64,000 nt of DNA from Tolypeutes matacus (taxonomy: Eukaryota > Chordata > Mammalia > Cingulata > Chlamyphoridae), in NCBI GenBank assembly GCA_026826555.1, contig JAKSZT010038599.1, positions 3,003,154-3,067,153 of the forward strand. The letters run 5' to 3'. Numbering within the stretch: position 1 is the stretch's first letter; each line of letters starts with the position of its first letter. The notes beneath the pieces were generated by a model that saw nothing but the letters and a program-made list of their open reading frames with translations, ran no database searches and was not told the DNA's origin. Below are positions 58,785-64,000 of this stretch, piece after piece. Position numbers and translations under genes: made by a program.

Positions 58785-59215
58785 GCCTCAAATTTCTTTT
58801 TCAGAAATTTATTTTAAAGAAATAAGCTGAAACAAAAGAAAATTCTGAACCAATTTATATGTCACAGTTATTTCTTGTGAGAAAAACTAGAAATAACCTT
58901 AATATCCAAAAATATGGAAATGGTTATGAATTTTATTGTAAATCCCTTCAATGGGCTATAGTATAGCCATTGTATCTTCTTATTAAGAGTTTACAATGAT
59001 TAAAAATAATATGGGGTGTAATATTAAATTTAAGGTGACTATCCAATATATTCAATATAACCATTCCTAAAAAATCCTTAATAAATAACAGAAAACTTAC
59101 ATAAAAGTATCTCTGGGTAATGAGAATATATTTATTTATATATATAAACTTTCCTAAATTTTCGGATTTTCCATATTTTCTATACTGAAAATGAAGCACC
59201 TTTTAAATAAGATAA
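58785..59215 (+). mobile_element. Old L1M-type LINE 3' end
   Basis: 'cagaaatttattttaaagaa', 'aactagaaataaccttaata', 'tgggctatagtatagccatt', 'tatctctgggtaatgagaat', 'ttcctaaattttcggatttt' and 'ctatactgaaaatgaagcac' follow the 3' end of ancient L1ME/HAL1-like elements. It is far more diverged than the L1 copies at 16.8-21.5 kb. Confidence 0.65.
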
Positions 59216-59469
59216 AATAAACTTCATTTTGACTCATATAGCCAACTGGAAGGAGGGAGTAAGAGATTTTAGAAACCTAAATTTGTAGAAGCAATACATC
59301 TACCTCCAAACTTGTGTGGTTATTCGCTACTGAGAATAGTGTCTCACATACCCAAAGTCAACATGTAGCCATAATTAGGGGTTTGCATAGAAAGTGAAAG
59401 AAAATGTCAAATGAACCACAGAGTTCATAATGGTGGTCAAAGAAATTCTGGTAATTAACTATATCATGG

Positions 59470-59640
59470 TCAGTACTTTTCAAACTTTAATGTGCATGCA
59501 AATCCCTTAGCTACCATTTAAAATGCAAATTTTGACTCAGGGGGTTCAGGTGGAACCTGAGATTCTGCAATTCTAACAAGTCCCCAGGTGATGTTGATGC
59601 TGCTGCTCAGTGTTGACCACAATTTGAGTAATGAGGGTCT
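59470..59640 (+). mobile_element. hAT-Charlie nonautonomous DNA transposon, MER5-type
   Basis: 'ttttcaaactttaatgtgca', 'aaatgcaaattttgactcag', 'aacctgagattctgcaattc', 'taacaagtccccaggtgatg' and 'gctgctgctcagtgttgacc' are the MER5A-type order. Terminal repeats are eroded. No transposase. Confidence 0.7.
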
Positions 59641-60135
59641 GAGTTTTTGAGAAATTAGTTAGGAATTAATCAAGAATTAATCCTAAACCATTATAAGACA
59701 GTCACCCAGAAGTTTTAAGATTATAGCAAGATAAAGTCAGCAGCATAAAAATCAAAGAAACAGCGTTTTTAAGTCAAGATAATAGAGTAATAGTTTGGAA
59801 GCTATCATAAAGAGATAGAAAATTTCAGATACTATTTCTGTCTCCTCAGACATTGTATAAGTAGTAGACTGACAGCTGGGCTGGCAAAGGAAGCTGTGAT
59901 AATTTTCCTTTCTCCTTTTAATTTTGATTATTAAAACAATATATTATCAGTAGATGATTATTAATATAATGTATGTGCTATCTATGAAACAAGAAAATGT
60001 TTATTCCATTAGCTCTAGACATAGATTTCATTATGTCAATGGAATGATAGCTTAAAATACTTGGAGAGCTATTAAGGTAATTACTTACAAAGAGGTAGGT
60101 TTACCATTAAGGTAGTGAAGCTTTCTTAAGCTCTA
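59641..60135. other. Unassigned sequence
   Basis: Nothing recognised. Confidence 0.4.
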
Positions 60136-60432
60136 GGGACACTCAATTGCACAGATATATATCCAGGGTCCTGGAAACCTTGGCATTCCTGGGCTTCTGG
60201 CATAACTCCATCTCTGTCTCCATTGTCACATGGCCATCTTCTCTGTGTCTGTCTGTCTCTTCTCAGGAGTCATGTTGAATAAAAGGTCCACCCTACTCAT
60301 GTATGACCTCATTTTAACTTACCTAATTCCATCTATAAGGACTTTATTTCTAAATAAGGTCACGTTTTGAGGTACGAGGGATTAGGATCTCAACATATAT
60401 TTTGTGGAGACACAATTCAACCCAAAATTTAC
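60136..60432 (-). mobile_element. MLT1-type MaLR LTR, partial
   Basis: 'tctgtctccattgtcacatg', 'tctctgtgtctgtctgtctc', 'taaggactttatttctaaat', 'aaggtcacgttttgaggtac' and 'agacacaattcaacccaaaa' are the reverse complement of MLT1. Confidence 0.78.
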
Positions 60433-60629
60433 CCTGGGAAAAGTAGGAAATGGTAGTATAGGGGCATATTATTTTGTATTTTGTATTATAAAGTATGGAA
60501 TTTTATTAATGAAAACACTATGTTTTTATTTTTCTGATTTGGAGATAGTCTATGTGTTAGCTTTATAAAATTTATAATTTTTATTTAATTTCCTTATTGT
60601 AAACATATATTCACTTTGAACCTAATTTT

Positions 60630-60771
60630 TATATATATATATATATTTTTAAAAGGTGCCTAGATTGCCTAGATACTACACAGAAATTACAGGGATTCTC
60701 ATGTTCCCCACCTCCCACACCTCCCACAACATCCCACACAAACATCCTTCATCAATGTGGCACATCACCCG
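60630..60771 (-). mobile_element. L1 3' tail, antisense (left arm of an inverted pair)
   Basis: After a (TA)n tract at about 60631-60646 and 'tttttaaaagg', the sequence carries 'attacagggattctcatgtt', 'acatccttcatcaatgtggc' and ends 'cacatcaccc'. It is the reverse complement of the L1 3' tip. Its reverse complement matches 61644-61766, including the breakpoint 'ggtgatgtgccaca'. Confidence 0.65.
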
Positions 60772-60861
60772 TAATGGATTTTGTATTCATAATTGTTTAT
60801 TATTTTTATTAAAGGACTTTCATAGAAAAAAGTATAAGCCCCACAATATTTGACATACCTA

Positions 60862-61030
60862 GATATAACCATGTCACCTCTCTGAATATGTTTATCTGTA
60901 AAGTAGGTATAATAATTATCTCATTGGATTAGAGAAAGAATTAATTGAGATAATACTTTAAATGTGGTCAGTATAGGTCCTGAAACAGTAAAGGATCAAT
61001 AGATGTTAGTTCTGGCTATCGTTATTAAAT
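60862..61030 (+). mobile_element. MIR SINE remnant
   Basis: 'gtcacctctctgaatatgtt', 'atctgtaaagtaggtataat', 'taattgagataatactttaa' and 'aaaggatcaatagatgttag' follow MIR in sense. It lies between the two inverted L1 tails. Confidence 0.65.
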
Positions 61031-61074
61031 GTATATGCAATTAGTACTTTCATTTTTCTTATCGAGACACAGTT

Positions 61075-61410
61075 TTTTCCTCCATACAGCACAACCTCTG
61101 CCCAAGAAGATACCTAACATCAAAAATCAGATTATGACTGTCTTCTGCTGGAAACCCTTAAAATGGATCTTTATATGCTACAAGGCTTTTTACAGCTTAA
61201 CTTCAACCTACCTCTCTAACTGCATCTCTTGAAACTTTATCCACTTGCAGCCTGGAATCAATGCACTTTTGGCTGTTTGAGATTCAGGCCATGTCTTTTC
61301 ACTTTTCCTTGCCTTTGTACATAGACTTTGTTCCTGCAAAGTTCTCCCTTTTGCAACATTGTAAAACCATATTCTTCCTTTAAGGCAAACTTAAATGTCA
61401 CTTTAAATAA
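61075..61410 (+). mobile_element. L2 LINE fragment
   Basis: 'tgctggaaacccttaaaatg', 'tatatgctacaaggcttttt', 'tgtacatagactttgttcc', 'ttcctttaaggcaaacttaa' and 'atgtcactttaaat' follow L2 in sense. Confidence 0.6.
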
Positions 61411-61489
61411 ATTGTGGAACAATGAATAAGGATTTGCACATATCATAATCCCAGACCAAGAATATTGTTAAATATAGGAGATAACTTAT

Positions 61490-61640
61490 AAAATATCCTG
61501 TGACCCAGCAATTTCGTTCTTGGTTCACTCCTGCACCAAATAAAATTTCGTAACTCTCCAAAAGAAGACATCCTCATTGCTGCATTATAAAACAGGAGCA
61601 AGTTGAAGGCCACTCAGAGGAACTGAATAAGTATCTATTG
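61490..61640 (+). mobile_element. Old L1M fragment
   Basis: 'cctgtgacccagcaatttcg', 'ttggttcactcctgc' and 'cattgctgcattataaaaca' match old L1M sequence upstream of the 3' end. It directly adjoins the L1 tail at 61644. Confidence 0.45.
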
Positions 61641-61643
61641 CAG

Positions 61644-61766
61644 GTGATGTGCCACACTAATGAAGGATGTTTATGTGGGAGGTTGTGGGAGGAATGGGAG
61701 GTGGGGCATATGGGAATCCCTACAATTTTTAGGTAACATTTATGCAATCTAAGTATCTTTTAAAAA
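61644..61766 (+). mobile_element. L1 3' tail, sense (right arm of an inverted pair)
   Basis: 'gatgtgccacactaatgaag', 'tatgggaatccctacaattt' and 'taacatttatgcaatctaag' followed by a T/A-rich end. It is the sense version of 60648-60771 and also matches the tip at 48100-48200. Confidence 0.72.
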
Positions 61767-62129
61767 ATAACAAAAATAATTAGTTAAATTATAGTCCTAA
61801 AAAAAAATATATATGTGCTGAAGGCAAATGCTTTGAGTTAGACAAGGAACAATAGCGTTCATTCTTATTGAATGCTAAAGTAAAAAACAGTCTATAGCAA
61901 TAAGCCACTATGTAAATTAAAACACATACAAAACAGACTTTTTTCTTCAATATGAGACTCCCTAATATTAAGTACACTTGCATGAGTGCCTATAATAAGG
62001 ACACGAGGGAGAAAGTACCAGAAATGCATATATAATTTCTAATGTTCAACCTCATATTATTATATTTTATTTTCCAACTTTATTTATCTCTTTCTCTCTT
62101 AGAATGCCTTATTTGTTTGGGTGGTCTTT
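61767..62129. other. Unassigned sequence
   Basis: Nothing recognised. Confidence 0.4.
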
Positions 62130-62252
62130 TTAGTAAGATGAGTGTTTCTCAAAGGCCGGTCCTCACCATGCCCTTGTCACAGCCATCTGGATCTCCTGGT
62201 TTAAAAAGCAGATACTTGGGCTGACTTTCAGAACTACTAAATTAGTATCTAT
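62130..62252 (+). mobile_element. hAT-type DNA transposon remnant
   Basis: 'gtgtttctcaaaggccggtc', 'catctggatctcctggttt', 'aaagcagatacttgggctg' and 'aactactaaattagtatct' resemble short nonautonomous hAT-Charlie elements of the MER5/MER20 type. Confidence 0.55.
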
Positions 62253-64000
62253 GTTTATAGAGCCTACAAAGAGATCTTTTTACCTGGCAATGCAGGAATT
62301 TCTTAAGAACATACTTTATGAAAACTACTCACTTAACCCATGGTGCATAAGAAGACAGAGTAACTATATGGCAACCATTGAAAACAAGATCTCCATGAGA
62401 TACAGGCAGTCATTTTGACATTGATTAAACCTAGGATATAGTAATTATTCTATAAATGATTTTTAATGGATATATGAATGACTTATTTCCTAGAGAACCT
62501 ATTTCAAAGGTTGAAGTAAAAATCAAACATAAACAATACAAATAGCACTTAACCTATATCATGATATAGCTCTAAGCTCATTTTATTAATCAATGAAAAA
62601 TTCATATGTATATTTATTTAAGGATGTCTATACATGCATATACATATATATGAAAAATTTTCAGTTTCTAATAAAGTAAATCAATAGTGTATATGATACA
62701 GAACAGTGTATGTGAACAAATTTAGCCTGCTAACCAACAAACCCAAAATTTGCATTAGTTTTTGTATCCAACTTTGTTCATAATATTAAAAGTCAATCTA
62801 GGGTGGATTTGAACAGTCTTTGGAACCATAGTTAGCCCCTGAGTATAGAGGTCAAATTCACTCAGTGATCTGGGCCATTTCAGGCAATTTGAAAATGTTT
62901 TTTCACTTGAGTAGCTGTGTTCAAGCACAGAGCATGCTGGGATTTATCATTTTGGCTGCCGTCAAAATTACCCCTATCAGTACCAATGCACAGATGCTGA
63001 ATGTGTGTAACGATTACTGGCAGGTTATCCTGGCAGCTCATACAAATGAATAATCATTGGCTCATTATCACCTCAACTCCCTAGATCACTGGAATGGCCC
63101 AGCTAGGTTAAAGTGGAAATCTATCTAGCAAGAGGGATTGTTTTTTTCCTCTGTACAGGATTTTACACAGCTCTCTTTTGAATAGTTAATCCTCAGATTT
63201 TTAAGTTTATTTAAATATTTCATTTCTATTAATGAAAAAAAAATGTCATTACACATATATGATGTGGATAAAAGACTTTCAGTTAATGATTGAGGTTTTG
63301 AAATTTAAATTTAACCCAGAACATAACTTTTTCTTATGATATGTTGTACCTTTGCTAATGAACAGCATTGGACAAGCTGCATAAAGTGAAATTTCCACTC
63401 TTGCATGATGCTTCCAATAAAATATGGAACAAAAAGACTTATTAATACAGAACAGAACTTCTATTTTGGGATGACCCAATCTATCAAAAGGCAGACAAGT
63501 AACAACATAAACATCATTAGAGAGCATTTCCACCTATATATACCTTTGTTACCTTTTTCCCTACCCCATTTCACAAATTTTCTGAGGATACGGCTTCCTC
63601 TTTATATTTAAAACGTCTATCTGCCATTTACTGGGGCATTGGCCTTAAAAGGATATGTGCACTACATTCAGCAATTATCATTTCACATGAAGACCCAGGC
63701 AAGAGGAAGGAGAACAATGACAACTTTAGCATGTTCGCTTCAGAAGGGATGATGTTACAATGTTCCTAGGCTAGGCCCTATGAATGTGAGGATCTTTTTA
63801 AGGGTAAAGAAATTACATAATCCTTGAAATTTCCTAAGGCTTTTTATCTTGGACTTCCTAATATTATATAAAGGGAGACTTTAATTTTTCACTAGAAAGT
63901 CATAAGAAATTTTCCTTCATGTTGCTTCTTGCCTACCATAATGATGCTGTACTTCTTTCATGATTAATTTTATTAATATTAAATTCTATAAATTCAGATT
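62253..64000. other. Unassigned, unique-looking sequence
   Basis: About 1.7 kb with no recognised repeat. The block 62860-63055 is less AT-rich and has a 62-codon plus frame without a motif; it looks like ordinary conserved-or-unique DNA rather than a gene. Confidence 0.35.

Noticed and set aside
60631..60646. TATA-box promoter from TATATATA
   Set aside because: It is a simple (TA)n tract adjoining an L1 tail; no initiator or downstream gene.

Overview
This window is non-coding DNA from a placental mammal, most probably a xenarthran (armadillo, sloth or anteater group). The diagnostic element is a tRNA-derived SINE of the armadillo (DAS) type, seen at 4011-4277, 28515-28862 and 54930-55127, together with an L1 lineage whose 3' end matches neither primate nor rodent L1. 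No Alu, B1 or B2 was seen. Ancient mammal-wide repeats (L2, MIR, MaLR/MLT1, MER5-type hAT, old L1M) fill much of the rest. The order-level call rests on my recognition of these repeats, not on an alignment. I found no bacterial, phage or plasmid features, no functional RNA gene and no convincing protein-coding gene. The longest open frames are chance frames or decayed retroelement frames, and the window is either intergenic or inside a very large intron.

Layout. 1-720 is the internal part of a MaLR element. 1099-3552 is a deleted ERVL provirus on the minus strand, split by a solo LTR (2385-2996) with a perfect 5-bp target-site duplication. 3921-4605 is another LTR, itself split by a DAS SINE. 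7211-13498 is a nearly full-length ERVL provirus on the minus strand with both LTRs, whose reverse transcriptase and integrase regions are decayed. 15.4-15.8 kb is L2. 16.83-21.53 kb holds two minus-strand L1 insertions in tandem; the second keeps the end of ORF2 and appears to carry a short inverted 5' end. 21.99-23.24 kb holds two L2 fragments tail to tail.

25.6-26.1 kb is an MLT1-type LTR, 27277-27913 a second copy of the TSD-flanked solo LTR, and 28.5-28.9 kb a dimeric SINE. From 30 to 40 kb there are scattered MIR and L2 pieces and an L2 split by an LTR (37343-37797). 40.6-41.1 kb is an MLT1-type LTR, and 41.4-42.1 kb is an unexplained C-rich block. 42.3-47.7 kb is mostly unassigned, with a TAGA microsatellite. 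47.7-48.2 kb is an L1 3' end, 49.55-50.0 kb an LTR, 53.0-54.2 kb a long L2, 58.8-59.2 kb an old L1M, and 60.6-61.8 kb carries two L1 3' tails in inverted orientation.

Because there are no confirmed genes there is no operon or pathway logic to report. The interest lies in the nested insertion history, in a few splice-site-bounded segments that could be exons (25021-25322, 34265-34358, 48697-48729), and in a few unexplained islands (41443-42110, 45493-45830, 46616-46680). All of these are weak candidates that need cross-species alignment or RNA evidence.
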